Counted from the first letter of the stretch, positions 17,334 to 29,797 are shown. The stretch: 64,000 bases of DNA from JADJOY01 sp016713535 [NCBI: Deltaproteobacteria bacterium] (GCA_016713535.1 JADJOY010000001.1:104640-168639); one strand, 5' to 3'. Program-made: numbers and translations. The notes: generated from the letters alone by a model not told the origin.

Positions 17334-18401
17334 GTGGAGGACAGGACCGTTCCGATCGCCGTCGCGTTCGCCGAAGGGAGCCCGCTACCGCCGCCGCCCC
17401 CCCCCGAGCGGTGGGGCCGCCGCTGGTCACGTCGCGTGCTCTCGATCGGCGGCTATCACGCGGTCGCGGCGCTGCTCACGATCTCGTTCGTCCCGCTCGC
17501 CGTCCTCGGCGCGATGGTGGACGCCGTGCGCCGGCGCCGGGTCGCCGTGCGCGCGCTCGGCTTCTTCACGTTCTACTTCCTCTGCGAGCTGGCCGGGATC
17601 TGGGCCTCGTTCGGGGTGTGGCTTGGGAGCGGCGTGTGGCTGGGCGCCTCGCGCCACCGCTTCCTGCGCTGGAACTTCGCGCTCCAGTGTTGGTGGGCGC
17701 GCACACTCTTCGGCGGCGCCAGGCGCATCTTCCGCTGGAAGGTCGAGGTCGAGGACCACGCCGCCGCCGCGAGCGGGCCGATGCTCTTCTTCATCCGTCA
17801 CCTGAGCACGGCCGATACCGTGCTCGCCGCGGTGTTCGTGTCCGACCGCTTCGGGCTCTGCCTGCGCTACGTGCTGAAGAGCGAGCTCCTCTGGGACCCG
17901 TGCCTCGACATCGTGGGCCAGCGGCTGCCCAACGGCTTCGTCACCCGCGGCACAGGGGACGTCGAGCGCGCGCTCGCCGAGGTGCTGCGGATCGAGCAGG
18001 CGCTCGGTCCGGCCGACGGCGTGCTCATCTACCCGGAGGGAACCCGCTTCACGCCCGCGAAGCGGCGCCGTGCCCTCGAGCAGCTCGCCGAGAAGGGCGA
18101 CACCGCGCTCCTCGAGCGGGCGCGCAAGCTCGAGCGGGTACTCCCGCCCAAGCTCGCCGGACCGCTCGCGTTGCTCGAGCGGAACCCGGGCGCGGACGTG
18201 GTGTTCTGCGTCCACACCGGCTACGAGCGCGCGATGAGCTTCCGCGAGTTCCTCGCGGGCGGGCTCAACGACCTCCTCATCCACGTCGGCTTCTGGCGGG
18301 TGCCGTTCGCCGAGATCCCCGAGGAGCGGGACGCGCGGGTGGCGTGGCTCTACGACCAGTGGTCGCGGGTCGACGCGTGGGTCCAGGCCCGCGAGCGCTG
18401 A
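17334..18401 (+). CDS. PlsC-like glycerophospholipid acyltransferase
   Basis: About 355 residues. Hydrophobic segments near the N-terminus (about 30-90: AVAALLTISFVPLAVLG and FFTFYFLCELAGIW) anchor it in the membrane. The acyltransferase HX4D motif is RHLSTADT, and the second motif is YPEGTRFT, as in 1-acyl-sn-glycerol-3-phosphate and related acyltransferases. The C-terminal region (FCVHTGYE...DLLIHVGFWRVPFAEIP) resembles the larger LPLAT proteins of the LCLAT1/AGP-acyltransferase group rather than compact PlsC. The start is GTG at 17334, chosen because GGAGG at 17321-17325 sits eight bases upstream; GTG at 17319 is the alternative. It is monocistronic and convergent with the MBL-fold gene. 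Confidence 0.82.
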   Translation: MEDRTVPIAVAFAEGSPLPPPPPPERWGRRWSRRVLSIGGYHAVAALLTISFVPLAVLGAMVDAVRRRRVAVRALGFFTFYFLCELAGIWASFGVWLGSGVWLGASRHRFLRWNFALQCWWARTLFGGARRIFRWKVEVEDHAAAASGPMLFFIRHLSTADTVLAAVFVSDRFGLCLRYVLKSELLWDPCLDIVGQRLPNGFVTRGTGDVERALAEVLRIEQALGPADGVLIYPEGTRFTPAKRRRALEQLAEKGDTALLERARKLERVLPPKLAGPLALLERNPGADVVFCVHTGYERAMSFREFLAGGLNDLLIHVGFWRVPFAEIPEERDARVAWLYDQWSRVDAWVQARER

Positions 18402-18439
18402 GCGATCCGCGCCGCCGCGCTCGGCCGACCCGCCGCTGC

Positions 18440-19621
18440 TCAGGCCGCGCGCGCAGGGGTGGTGGCGCGGGCGGGCTTCTGGACGGCGCCGAACTCGAGG
18501 TCGCCGAAGTTGAAGCTCGGAGTCATGCCGCGGAAGAGCCACCACGCGGTGAACTCGGACGAGGTGACCGTGTTGGGGAACTCGGCGCAGCGCGCCGACG
18601 GTCCCGCCATCTCTTTCTCCTGCACCATCGAGATGTACTGGTCGACGCTCGATTCCTGGGTGTTGCCGTTGAGGACGACCTCGACGCCGAGGTTCTGCGC
18701 GTAGCGCCGTACCGCGTTGATGCGAGAGTGCTGCGGTGCGTAGTTGTCGACGCCGACGCCGTTCTCGCTCGAGACCATGACGCCCTCGGGCGTGCGCGCC
18801 ACCAGGGAGTGGTTGCCGCGGGTGTGGCCGGGGGTGCGGATCAGCGCGAGCCCGGCCCCGAGCTTCACGTCGCCGTCGAGGAGCACGACCTTCGATGGGT
18901 CGAGGCCGCGGGTGCCGTTCGGGCAATACCAGTCGGCCTGTGACGGGATCAGCCCCTGCGCCGACTCCCACTCCTCGCGCATGATGAGCAGCCTGGCGTT
19001 CGGGAACACCGCTTGTCGCCGCTCGGCACCCAGCCAGTTGCGCAGGTCCTGGGTGTGGAGGTGGTCGTACGAGAGGTAGTCGACGTCGGCGGGGGTGAGG
19101 CCGAGCTTCGCCAGCCACTCGACGACCGTGGGACCCTGCGGAGCGACGAGCTTCTGGGCGGCGGTCTTGATCAGCCCCTCCGGGCTCATCTCGCCGACCT
19201 TGCCCTCCATCTTGGCGAGACGTCCGGCGCCGAGGCGCTTGAAGTAGCGCGTCTCCGCATTGGCGAGCACGTCGCTCGGCGAGAAGAGCAGCGTCTTCAC
19301 GCCGTCGCTGCTCGCGAACTGCACCACGTAGAGCCGGTTCACGATGTGCAACACCGGCGTGGTCACCGGGAGCTGCGTGTAGACGTTCGCGAAGGCGAAA
19401 CGCACGGGGTAGGGCACCCGCACCAGCTCGCACGTCTTGTAGAAGAGCACCGGGCTCTCCGCCATGAGCTCGTCGCGGAAGGCGCGTGAGCGCTTGCGCA
19501 CCTCCTCGAGGCGGGTGAGCGGCACGCTCGACGAGCGCGCACCGTAGAACGTCTCGATCGGCGTGAACGGGGTGTCGTGCTTGGTGGCGCGGACGGCGCG
19601 AGCACTCTTGCGCGTGGCCAT
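18440..19621 (-). CDS. Metallo-beta-lactamase-fold protein
   Basis: 393 residues. The metal-binding motif is DHLHTQD (H-x-H-x-x-D, about 198-204), followed by a PGHTRGNHS segment (about 281-289) that supplies the next ligand and a shielded acidic residue in SSENGVGVDNY. The ~150-residue N-terminal part (VYTQLPVTTPVLHIVNRLYVVQF) contains the first half of the MBL sandwich plus an extra helical region. It could be a lactonase/hydrolase or an alkylsulfatase-like protein; the motifs do not discriminate. There is no signal peptide. The start is ATG at 19619-19621, with GGAG upstream (CGAGGAGACCCCC). It is divergent from the RluA gene. Confidence 0.75.
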   Translation of the reverse strand: MATRKSARAVRATKHDTPFTPIETFYGARSSSVPLTRLEEVRKRSRAFRDELMAESPVLFYKTCELVRVPYPVRFAFANVYTQLPVTTPVLHIVNRLYVVQFASSDGVKTLLFSPSDVLANAETRYFKRLGAGRLAKMEGKVGEMSPEGLIKTAAQKLVAPQGPTVVEWLAKLGLTPADVDYLSYDHLHTQDLRNWLGAERRQAVFPNARLLIMREEWESAQGLIPSQADWYCPNGTRGLDPSKVVLLDGDVKLGAGLALIRTPGHTRGNHSLVARTPEGVMVSSENGVGVDNYAPQHSRINAVRRYAQNLGVEVVLNGNTQESSVDQYISMVQEKEMAGPSARCAEFPNTVTSSEFTAWWLFRGMTPSFNFGDLEFGAVQKPARATTPARAA

Positions 19622-19719
19622 GGGGGTCTCCTCGCGGGCGGCGGTGACGGCGGAGGGAATCTGGCACGCGGGGGGGCCCCGGCCAAAGCCTCACGGCGGC
19701 GCGCCCTATACTCGCGGCG

Positions 19720-20481
19720 ATGGATGACGCCGCGCGTGTGGTGAACGTCGTTCACGAGGACGACGAGCTCCTGGTGGTGGCGAAGCCGGCGGGGCTGGTG
19801 TGCCACCCGTCGAAGGACGGACCGCTCTCGAGCCTGGTGGGGCGCGTCCGCCTCCACCTCGGCGAGGGCGCCCGAGCGCACCTCGTCAACCGCCTCGATC
19901 GCGAGACGAGCGGCCTGGTGCTGGTCGCCAAGTCCGAGTGGGCGGCGCGCACGCTCGGCAAGGCGATGCAAGCGCGCTCGATCGAGAAGCGCTACGTGGC
20001 GATCGTGCACGGCCACGTCGAGCGCGACCGGCTCACGATCGACGCGCCACTCGGTCGCGACGACGAGAGCCCGGTGGGCATCCAGGACAAGGTGCGCGCC
20101 GACGGTGCCGCGGCGGTGACGGAGGTCGAGATCGAGCGGCGCTTCGCGAGCCGCCACGGCGCCTTCACGCTGCTACGGCTACGGCCGCTCACCGGCCGCA
20201 AGCATCAGATCCGCGTCCACCTGGCCCACCTCGGCCACCCGCTGGTGGGCGACAAGATCTACGGCGGCGATCCCCACCACTACCTGGCGCTGGTTCGCGG
20301 CGAACTCGGCCTCGAGCGCCGCCGCGCACTCATCCTGCCGAACCACGCGTTGCACGCGGGCGAGCTGACGATCCCGTGGCGTGGCGAGGAGCGGCGATTC
20401 ACGACCCCGCCCGAGCCGGGCTTCATGGCGTTCGTGGAGCGCGGCGAAGCACCCGAGCCCGCCGACTGGCCGATCACCTGA
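19720..20481 (+). CDS. RluA-family pseudouridine synthase
   Basis: 253 residues. The catalytic motif reads VNRLDRETSGLVLVAKS with the essential Asp (about 57), preceded by the WLVVAKPAG-type strand (LLVVAKPAGLVCHPS) and followed by RPLTGRKHQIRVHLAHLGHPLVGDKIYG, the RluA/C/D-family RNA-binding signature. There is no N-terminal S4 domain, so it resembles the RluA or TruC subclass rather than RluC/D. The target position in rRNA or tRNA cannot be determined. ATG start at 19720, 98 bp from the divergent MBL gene. Confidence 0.9.
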   Translation: MDDAARVVNVVHEDDELLVVAKPAGLVCHPSKDGPLSSLVGRVRLHLGEGARAHLVNRLDRETSGLVLVAKSEWAARTLGKAMQARSIEKRYVAIVHGHVERDRLTIDAPLGRDDESPVGIQDKVRADGAAAVTEVEIERRFASRHGAFTLLRLRPLTGRKHQIRVHLAHLGHPLVGDKIYGGDPHHYLALVRGELGLERRRALILPNHALHAGELTIPWRGEERRFTTPPEPGFMAFVERGEAPEPADWPIT

Positions 20482-20634
20482 TCCGCCGCGACCGGGCGTC
20501 GAGGCGGCGCCGCGCCGTCCGGCCGCCCCCTTTCGGCCGAGGGTGACGCCAGTGTTACGATCGTTCGACCGCTGAATGGCGACGTCGACCGATCCGCGCC
20601 GCGGCATGCGCGCCGCGCGCCCGAGGAGTGCCCC

Positions 20635-21708
20635 GTGACCACGCTCCCGACCCGCATCTGGCTCGCTCTAGGCTCGCTGCTCCTCGCCGGCGCGGCCGCC
20701 TCCGGCGCGCGTGCCGCCACGGTGTGCAACGGCGCCGCGTCGTTGTGCGCGAAGCCGTACGACCAGGTCGCCTACGCGACCACGCACAATGCGTTCGCGA
20801 ACGCCGCTCACGGCTTCGTCTTCAATCGCAACCAGACCTACGACATGACCCGCCAGATGCAGGACGGGATCCGCGGCCTGATGCTCGACGCGCACCCGTA
20901 CCTCGGCAGCGTCTACCTCTGTCACGGCGAGGGCCTGTGCGCGCTCGGCAACCAGTCCCTCGCCGACGGCTTGACCGAGGTGAAGAGCTTCCTCGACGCG
21001 CACCCGCAGAACGTCGTCACGCTGATCTTCGAGAGCTACGTGACGGCCGCCGAAACCGCGACCGTGTTCCAGCAGGTCGGCCTGCTCGATCCGGCGCACC
21101 CGTCGAGCGACTACCTCTACACCTACACCGGCGGTGCCTGGCCGACGCTCGGCGCGATGATCGACTCCGGGGAGCGTGTGGTGGTGTTCAGCGACGTCAA
21201 CGAGCAGGCGAGCTACCCCTGGTACCACTACCTGTGGAACACGCTGGTGTTCGAGACGCCGTACAGCGCCGCGACGGTGAACGATCTCACGTGCGCCGAC
21301 AACCGCGGCTCGCCCAACAACGATCTCTTCATCCTCAACCACTTCCTCACCGGTCCGCTGGGCGCGTCGCCCGACCTCGCCGCGCAGGCCAACGTGAACC
21401 CGCTGTTCGTGAACCGAGCGCTCTCCTGTCAGAGCTACTACGGACGCATCCCGAACTTCCCGACGGTCGACTACTACGAGGTCGGCAACGTCTTCGACGT
21501 CACCGCCAGCCTCAACGGCACCACCGGCACCTGCAACGACCAGGACGGCGACGGCTACGGCAGCCCCGCGTCGGCAGCGTGCGCGCACCCCGGAGGCGAC
21601 TGTAACGACGCCAACGCGTCGGTTCACCCCGGCGCCACCGAGATCCCGAGCAACGGGCTCGACGACGACTGCAACGCGGCCACGCCCGGCGGCTGCAGCG
21701 CGCCGTGA
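20635..21708 (+). CDS. Secreted PI-PLC X-domain-like protein with MopE metal-binding tail
   Basis: 357 residues. The signal peptide ends near SGARA/ATVC (about 28). The PI-PLC X-like TIM-barrel follows: TTHNAF (first catalytic-type His), DGIRGLMLDAHPY, YLCHGEG (second His), VTLIFESYV and VVFSDVN. The lack of a Y domain and the Cys-rich start match bacterial and plant X-domain-only proteins whose substrate is often unproven. The last ~50 residues are a MopE-type metal-binding motif (CNDQDGDGYG...GGDCNDANASVHPGATE...DGLDDDCN-like), seen in exported proteins of Myxococcota and relatives. The start is GTG at 20635 with GAGGAG about eight bases upstream. The stop is directly followed by the hairpin repeat, which could also help end the transcript. 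Confidence 0.85.
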   Translation: MTTLPTRIWLALGSLLLAGAAASGARAATVCNGAASLCAKPYDQVAYATTHNAFANAAHGFVFNRNQTYDMTRQMQDGIRGLMLDAHPYLGSVYLCHGEGLCALGNQSLADGLTEVKSFLDAHPQNVVTLIFESYVTAAETATVFQQVGLLDPAHPSSDYLYTYTGGAWPTLGAMIDSGERVVVFSDVNEQASYPWYHYLWNTLVFETPYSAATVNDLTCADNRGSPNNDLFILNHFLTGPLGASPDLAAQANVNPLFVNRALSCQSYYGRIPNFPTVDYYEVGNVFDVTASLNGTTGTCNDQDGDGYGSPASAACAHPGGDCNDANASVHPGATEIPSNGLDDDCNAATPGGCSAP

Positions 21709-21713
21709 TTTCT

Positions 21714-22052
21714 CGGGGGGCTGTTCCAGCCCCCCGCGCTGGATTTCCCCGGGGTCTTTCCAAGACCCCGCCCCGTCCGGAGTGAATCCGGACGGGGCCC
21801 CACCCCGAATCCGGCGCGGCAACGCGCCGCGCGCCGCTGGCGCGGCCGATCGCCGTTCCGGGTCGTCGCTCGCATGTGCGAACCGAGGCGCGGGTCCCAC
21901 CCCCGAGTCACTCGCTTCGCTCGTGGCGTCGCGAGGAGGCTGTGAATCGTTCAGTCTGGGTCGCTCGCGGAAGCCGCATGGGCCCGGCGACGGGGGATCG
22001 AACCCCCGTCGCTACGATGGTTTTCGTAGCGCGGGGGGCTCCGTCCCCCCGC
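21714..22052 (+). repeat. Five-hairpin intergenic repeat, copy B
   Basis: Same element as at 6470-6681 but in the opposite orientation. In order: CGGGGGGCTG-ttc-CAGCCCCCCG (21714-21736), CGGGGTCTT-tcc-AAGACCCCG (21750-21770), an extra GTCCGGA/TCCGGAC stem (21775-21793), a GAGTCACTCG...GGCGTCGCG...GAGGCTGTGAA segment, GCGACGGGGG-atcgaa-CCCCCGTCGC (21987-22012), CGCTACGA/TCGTAGCG (22010-22031) and GCGGGGGG/CCCCCCGC (22031-22052). About 100 bp between the second and third conserved blocks is longer than in copy A. No gene is supported between 21709 and 22275. Confidence 0.82.
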
Positions 22053-22275
22053 GGCGCGAGCCGGGCGGGGGGCTATGCGCCCGAGCCCGTTCCGGTCCTT
22101 CCCGGGAGAGGGTCGCGCGCCGCGCGGCCGGCGATACGCGAGGATGTCGCGTCGCCCGATCCCTCGATCGCTGTACGAAACCGACGCTCGGGCCGCCTCC
22201 GCCCGTTGGCCAAGCACGGCGGCCAATCGGGCGATCTGGCGCTACGATCGCGCCCGTTCCTTCTCGGAGGTGAGC

Positions 22276-23472
22276 GTGGCGCGATCGGCTCGACGGACGG
22301 GTGGGTGGTGGTGGGCGGCGGGCGCCGTGGCCGCGCTGGCCGGGTGTGGTGACTCCGGGGCCCCCGATCCGTTTCCCGAGTCCGAGATCCCGGGGATCAC
22401 GCGCTATTTCGGCAGCGCCGCACCGGCCTCGACCAGCGAGCCCGAGCCGGACGTGGTGACCTACGAGTTCGATCCCGCCGACGGCCCGCAGTGCATGACC
22501 GGCGAGCCCTATCGGTTCTCGGTACGCGACGCGGGCTCGCGCGACCTGATGATCTTCCTGCAGGGAGGCGGCGCGTGCTGGTCGGGGCTCTGCCTCGCGA
22601 TCATCAGCGCGCCCCCGGGCATCGCGCACGTCGACGTGTTGCGCACCGACAAGCCGACCAACCCGTTCAAGGACACGAGTGTCGTCTACCTGCCGTATTG
22701 CGACGGCTCGATGTTCGCCGGCCAGGCCGAGCGAGACAGCGACGGCGACGGCGTGGTCGATCGCATCTATCACGGCCTGCAGAACGTCTCGGTCACCCTG
22801 GACGTGGCCGCGCGCGAGTTCCCGTCGCCGCGGCGCATCTACCTGGTGGGCTCGAGCGGCGGCTCGTACGGCACGATCCCGGCCAGCGTGCTGGCGCGCA
22901 AGAAGTGGCCGTTCGCCGACATCCGGGTGGTCCAGGACGCCGGCCTCGGCATCGCGCGTCCCGGTGACCCGAGCTTCGTCGACGCCCTGCTCGCCGAGTT
23001 CGGCGCCGACGACGTGATCCCGGACTCGTGTGTCGACTGTACCGGGGACGGCCACATCACCAAGCTGGTCGAGTGGGGGCTCGAGCGCGATCCGGACCTC
23101 TCGGTCATGGCGCTCGGCGCGTACGAGGACTTCGTGATCGGGGACGTGTTCCTGGGCATCGGCGGCGCTGCCTACGCGGACGCGGTCGCGACCGAGACCG
23201 GCGAGCTCCACGCCCGCTTCCCGAACCGTTACAAGCGCTTTCTCGTCGACGGCCGCGAGCACACGCTGACCCTCGGCTCGATCACCGGCCTCACCGGCAG
23301 CGACTTCGGCGCGCTGCTCGTCGAGCCATGGTGGAAGACGTTGCAGCTCCTCTCGGTCCAGCTCGGCGGCATCGACAGCGCCGAGCTCGACGGCACGACC
23401 CTCGCCACCTGGCTCGACGCGATGATGCGCGACGACGAGAAGGTGTTCCGCGACCTGACCGCAGCGCGCTGA
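22276..23472 (+). CDS. Pectin-acetylesterase-family lipoprotein
   Basis: 398 residues. The GTG start at 22276 is fixed by an ideal GGAGGTGA (22266-22273). A lipoprotein signal peptide follows, with lipobox LAGC and a Trp-rich core, then an acidic spacer. The catalytic domain is of the PAE (pectinacetylesterase/Notum) type: oxyanion-hole segment FLQGGGACWSG, nucleophile elbow GSSGGSYG and a late His region (REHTLTL). A short DSDGDGVVD insert is a likely calcium loop. Family members deacetylate polysaccharides or, as Notum, delipidate proteins; here the export to the envelope suggests carbohydrate-ester hydrolysis, but the substrate is unknown. It converges on the YbaK gene with a 12-bp gap. 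Confidence 0.82.
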   Translation: MARSARRTGGWWWAAGAVAALAGCGDSGAPDPFPESEIPGITRYFGSAAPASTSEPEPDVVTYEFDPADGPQCMTGEPYRFSVRDAGSRDLMIFLQGGGACWSGLCLAIISAPPGIAHVDVLRTDKPTNPFKDTSVVYLPYCDGSMFAGQAERDSDGDGVVDRIYHGLQNVSVTLDVAAREFPSPRRIYLVGSSGGSYGTIPASVLARKKWPFADIRVVQDAGLGIARPGDPSFVDALLAEFGADDVIPDSCVDCTGDGHITKLVEWGLERDPDLSVMALGAYEDFVIGDVFLGIGGAAYADAVATETGELHARFPNRYKRFLVDGREHTLTLGSITGLTGSDFGALLVEPWWKTLQLLSVQLGGIDSAELDGTTLATWLDAMMRDDEKVFRDLTAAR

Positions 23473-23483
23473 GAGGGCGCCCG

Positions 23484-23978
23484 TCAGCCCGGCTCGCGAG
23501 CCGCGCGTACCGGCGTGGCGCCGAGGACGCGCACCAGCTCGCGGGGATCGATCGCCACCAGGAAGCCGCGCTTCCCACCGTTCACGTAGATCGTCGCGAG
23601 CGTGAGGATCGACTCCTCGACGTACACCGGCATCGCGCGCCGGAGCCCGAACGGCGAGGTGCCGCCCACCTGGTAGCCCGAGTGGCGGTCGGCGACCTCC
23701 GGCTTGCACGCCTCGATCGACTTCACGCCGAGGTGGCGCGCGAGCTCCTTGGTCGACACCTCGCGGTCGCCGTGCATGAGCACGACGAGCGGCCGGCGGG
23801 TCTCGTCCTCCATCACCAGCGTCTTGATCACGAGGTGCTCGTCGACGCCGAGCTCCCGCGCGGACACCGCCGTGCCGCCGCGCTCCTCGTATCGGTACGG
23901 GTGGGGCGTGAACGCGATCCTCGCGGCGCGCAGCGCGCGCACCGCCTGGGTGACCGGGACCTTGTCCTCTTTGCTCAC
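23484..23978 (-). CDS. YbaK/EbsC-family aminoacyl-tRNA deacylase
   Basis: 164 residues matching the Cys-tRNA(Pro)/Cys-tRNA(Cys) deacylase YbaK family, which edits mischarged tRNA in trans. Typical elements are the N-terminal helix (VTQAVRALRAARIAFTPHPY), VIKTLVM with the conserved Lys of the active site, LVVLMHGDREVSTKELAR, GYQVGGTSPFG and YVNGGKRGFLVAIDP. The start is GTG at 23976-23978 (GTG AGC AAA GAG GAC); there is no nearby ATG in frame and no strong ribosome-binding site. It diverges from the unknown gene at 24063. Confidence 0.88.
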   Translation of the reverse strand: MSKEDKVPVTQAVRALRAARIAFTPHPYRYEERGGTAVSARELGVDEHLVIKTLVMEDETRRPLVVLMHGDREVSTKELARHLGVKSIEACKPEVADRHSGYQVGGTSPFGLRRAMPVYVEESILTLATIYVNGGKRGFLVAIDPRELVRVLGATPVRAAREPG

Positions 23979-24062
23979 GGCGTGGCTCGGCTGCGGGCCG
24001 AAATACGCGTGCCCGAGCGTCGCGTCAATGTGCGATAACCGCCCCCGGCGGGGAGCCAGAGC

Positions 24063-24899
24063 ATGAGCGGATCGAACCACATCCTGGTCGCGGGTTTCGC
24101 CGACGTCGCGTCGCTGCGCCGCGCCTGGGAGAACGACATCTGCAAGGGGCGGCTCGCGGTGCCCGACGATCCTGCGATCGCGCTGCTCGCGCCGGTCAGC
24201 GTCGTCCTGGTGCTCGCGGGCGAGGAGCTGGCGCGGCTCGAGGCGCGCACGGTGCACCGCGGCGGCGGGTGGCTCGGGCTCCAGATCGGCGCCGCGCCCG
24301 ATGACGCCCGTGCCGCGATCGAGGCCACGCTCGTCGCGCCGCCCGCGCCCCCCGAGCCGGTGCTGCTGGACGTGACGCCCGAGCTCGAGGTGCTGGGGGG
24401 GCACCCGGAGCCCGCGCTCGAGCCGACGCCGGCGGCGCAGCCCGCGGCTCCCGCCGATGACGGCCCCCCCACCGAGCGCGCCACGGCCGACGCGCGCCCC
24501 ATGGCGCTGCGATATCCGGACATGAGCGCTCCCGAGAAGATGCAGATCGCGCTGCGCGGGGATCGAGACGGGCGGCTCATGGTGATGAAGGAGGCGAATC
24601 CCAACCTCCTCAAGTTCCTGCTGCAGAACCCGCGCACCACCCCGCAGGAGATCGCGGCACTCGCCGCCAACCCTGGCTCACCGCTCGATCTGCTCAAGCT
24701 GATCTCGGACCACCCGCTGCTGGCGCAGAACGAGGCGATCCGCGTGGCGCTGGTCAAGAACCCGCGCGCGCCGGTGCCGCTCGTCAGGGTGCACCTCGAG
24801 AAGCTCTCGCAGGGCCAGCTCGCGCAGCTCGGAAAGAGCCAGCACCTCCGCGACGAGGTGCGGCGACTGGCGCTCAAGCTGGTGCTGAACCGGCGCTGA
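24063..24899 (+). CDS. Two-domain protein of unknown function
   Basis: 278 residues; not recognised. The N-terminal ~90 residues form a compact alpha/beta unit (HILVAGFADVASLRRAWENDI, then VSVVLVLAGEEL) that resembles a small regulatory or ferredoxin-like fold. A Pro/Ala-rich linker (about 100-150) leads to a C-terminal all-helical region (about 155-278) with repeated ~20-residue helix pairs containing N/D-P turns (NPNLLKFLLQNP, ANPGSPLDLLKLISDHP, KNPRAPVPLVRVHLE), reminiscent of HEAT-like repeats used for protein contacts. No catalytic residues are evident. ATG start with GGGGAG upstream. Only 24 bp separate it from the acyl-CoA ligase gene, so the two are probably co-transcribed. Confidence 0.7.
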   Translation: MSGSNHILVAGFADVASLRRAWENDICKGRLAVPDDPAIALLAPVSVVLVLAGEELARLEARTVHRGGGWLGLQIGAAPDDARAAIEATLVAPPAPPEPVLLDVTPELEVLGGHPEPALEPTPAAQPAAPADDGPPTERATADARPMALRYPDMSAPEKMQIALRGDRDGRLMVMKEANPNLLKFLLQNPRTTPQEIAALAANPGSPLDLLKLISDHPLLAQNEAIRVALVKNPRAPVPLVRVHLEKLSQGQLAQLGKSQHLRDEVRRLALKLVLNRR

Positions 24900-24923
24900 A
24901 ACGATTCCGCCCGGAGGTGTCTC

Positions 24924-26498
24924 GTGCAGGTCCCGCTGTTGGTGAACGAGTTCCTGCGACGCGCGGCGCTCCTCTATCCCCGCAAGCTCGCGGTCGTGGA
25001 CGGCGAGCGACGCTTCACGTACCGCGAGCTCGAGGAGCGCGCCTTCCGCCTCGCCAGCGCGCTGCGCGGGCTCGGGGTGGGCAAGGGCGACCGCGTGTGC
25101 ATCCTGAGCCCCAACTCGCACTTCTTCCTCGAGAGCTTCTACGGCACGAGCTTCATCGGCGCGGTGCTGGTGCCGCTCAACTACCGTCTGGTGGCCGCGG
25201 ATCACGAATACATCCTGAACCACGCCGGCGTGCGCGTGGTGCTCGTCGACCCCGACTACACGGCGGTCGTCGACGAGATCTGCGACAGGCTGGGCACCGT
25301 CGAGCACTGGATCGTGGCGGCCGACGCGCCGCTCGGACGGGCCGGCTGGATCGACTGGGAGCCGTGGATCGCCGATGCGTCCGCCGAGCCTCCGCCGGCC
25401 ATCGAGCTCGGCGAGAACGACCTGGTCTCGATCAACTACACGTCGGGCACCACGGCGCGGCCCAAGGGCGTGATGCTCACGCACCGCAACTGCTACATCA
25501 ACGCGTACTCGCTGATCGCGCACATGCGGGTCGCCCACGACGACGTCGAGCTGTGGACCCTGCCGATGTTCCACTGCAACGGCTGGGGAGGCGTGTACGC
25601 CCTCACCGCGATGGGCGGCACGCACGTCATCCTGCGCGCGATCGACGCCGAGCGCATCTTCACGCTCATCGAGCTGGAGAAGGTCACGTTCGCGTGCATG
25701 GCGCCCGCGGTGCTGAACGCCATCCTCCAGTATCCGCACAAGGCGAAGCACACGATCCGCACCCGGCCCCGCTTCACGGTGGCCGGCGCGCCGCCGCCGG
25801 CGGCGTTCATCGAGCGTCTCGAGACCGAGCTCGGCTGGGACTTCCTGCAGATCTACGGGCTCACCGAGACCTCACCGGTCCTCACCATCTCGGCGCCCGA
25901 CCACCAGACCGAGAAGGCGGACTGGCCGCGGCGCGCGCGCGCGGGCGTGCCGGCCATCGGCGTCGACATCGTGTTGGTGGACGGTGACGGCAACCCGGTG
26001 CCGCGCGACGGCACCAGCGTCGGCGAGGTTTGCGCGCGCTCGAACGTGGTGTTCGAGGGCTACTGGCGCCAGCCCGACGAAACCGCCAAGGCGATCCGCG
26101 ACGGCTACTTCCACACGGGCGACCTCGGGGTCTGGGATGCGCTCGGCAACGTGAACATCGTCGACCGCCAGAAGGACGTGATCATCTCGGGCGGCGAGAA
26201 CATCAGCTCACCCGAGATCGAGGACGCGCTCTACCAGCACCCCGCGGTGGGCGAGTGCGCGGTGATCGGAGTGCCGGACGCGAAGTGGGGCGAGACGCCC
26301 AAGGCGCTCGTGGTACTGCGTCCGGGAACCTCGGCCAGCGAGAGCGAGCTGATCCAGTTCTGCCGCGGGCGCATCGCCCACTTCAAGTGCCCGACCTCGA
26401 TCGAGATCGTGGAGTCGCTGCCGCGGACCGCAACCGGCAAGCTGCAGAAGTTCAAGCTGCGCGAGAAGTACTGGACCGGGCCGCGGCGTGTGAACTGA
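24924..26498 (+). CDS. Long-chain fatty acid-CoA ligase (AMP-forming)
   Basis: 524 residues of the ANL superfamily. The AMP/ATP P-loop is YTSGTTARPKGV (about 172), then the A5-type GLTETSP, hinge and A7/A8 motifs TGDLGVWD and DRQKDVIISGGENISS, and the catalytic A10 lysine in PRTATGKLQKF near the C-terminus. Overall organisation (FHCNGWGG after the P-loop) is closest to medium/long-chain acyl-CoA ligases of the FadD/AcsA-like AMP-binding group; chain length cannot be predicted. The GTG start (24924) is supported by GGAGGTG at 24913-24919. It is downstream of an unknown helical-repeat protein and convergent with the kinase-NTPase gene. Confidence 0.9.
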   Translation: MQVPLLVNEFLRRAALLYPRKLAVVDGERRFTYRELEERAFRLASALRGLGVGKGDRVCILSPNSHFFLESFYGTSFIGAVLVPLNYRLVAADHEYILNHAGVRVVLVDPDYTAVVDEICDRLGTVEHWIVAADAPLGRAGWIDWEPWIADASAEPPPAIELGENDLVSINYTSGTTARPKGVMLTHRNCYINAYSLIAHMRVAHDDVELWTLPMFHCNGWGGVYALTAMGGTHVILRAIDAERIFTLIELEKVTFACMAPAVLNAILQYPHKAKHTIRTRPRFTVAGAPPPAAFIERLETELGWDFLQIYGLTETSPVLTISAPDHQTEKADWPRRARAGVPAIGVDIVLVDGDGNPVPRDGTSVGEVCARSNVVFEGYWRQPDETAKAIRDGYFHTGDLGVWDALGNVNIVDRQKDVIISGGENISSPEIEDALYQHPAVGECAVIGVPDAKWGETPKALVVLRPGTSASESELIQFCRGRIAHFKCPTSIEIVESLPRTATGKLQKFKLREKYWTGPRRVN

Positions 26499-26515
26499 GC
26501 GAGGAAGCCGGGCGC

Positions 26516-29691
<3,176 letters not shown>

Positions 29692-29797
29692 CGATCCGGC
29701 GCCGGGAGGACATGCGCCGCCCGCGGCGGGCGAGCGGGCGCGGCGCCGGGATTCTAGCTGTGATCGACCGGACTTCCTGCGGGAAAATGGCGACAGG

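Noticed and set aside
21981-22055. tRNA-like TTCGATC T-arm sequence on the minus strand within repeat copy B
   Set aside because: The flanks form a simple 10-bp hairpin, no acceptor, D or anticodon arms fit around it, and copy A has a different loop, so it is a repeat hairpin rather than a tRNA gene.
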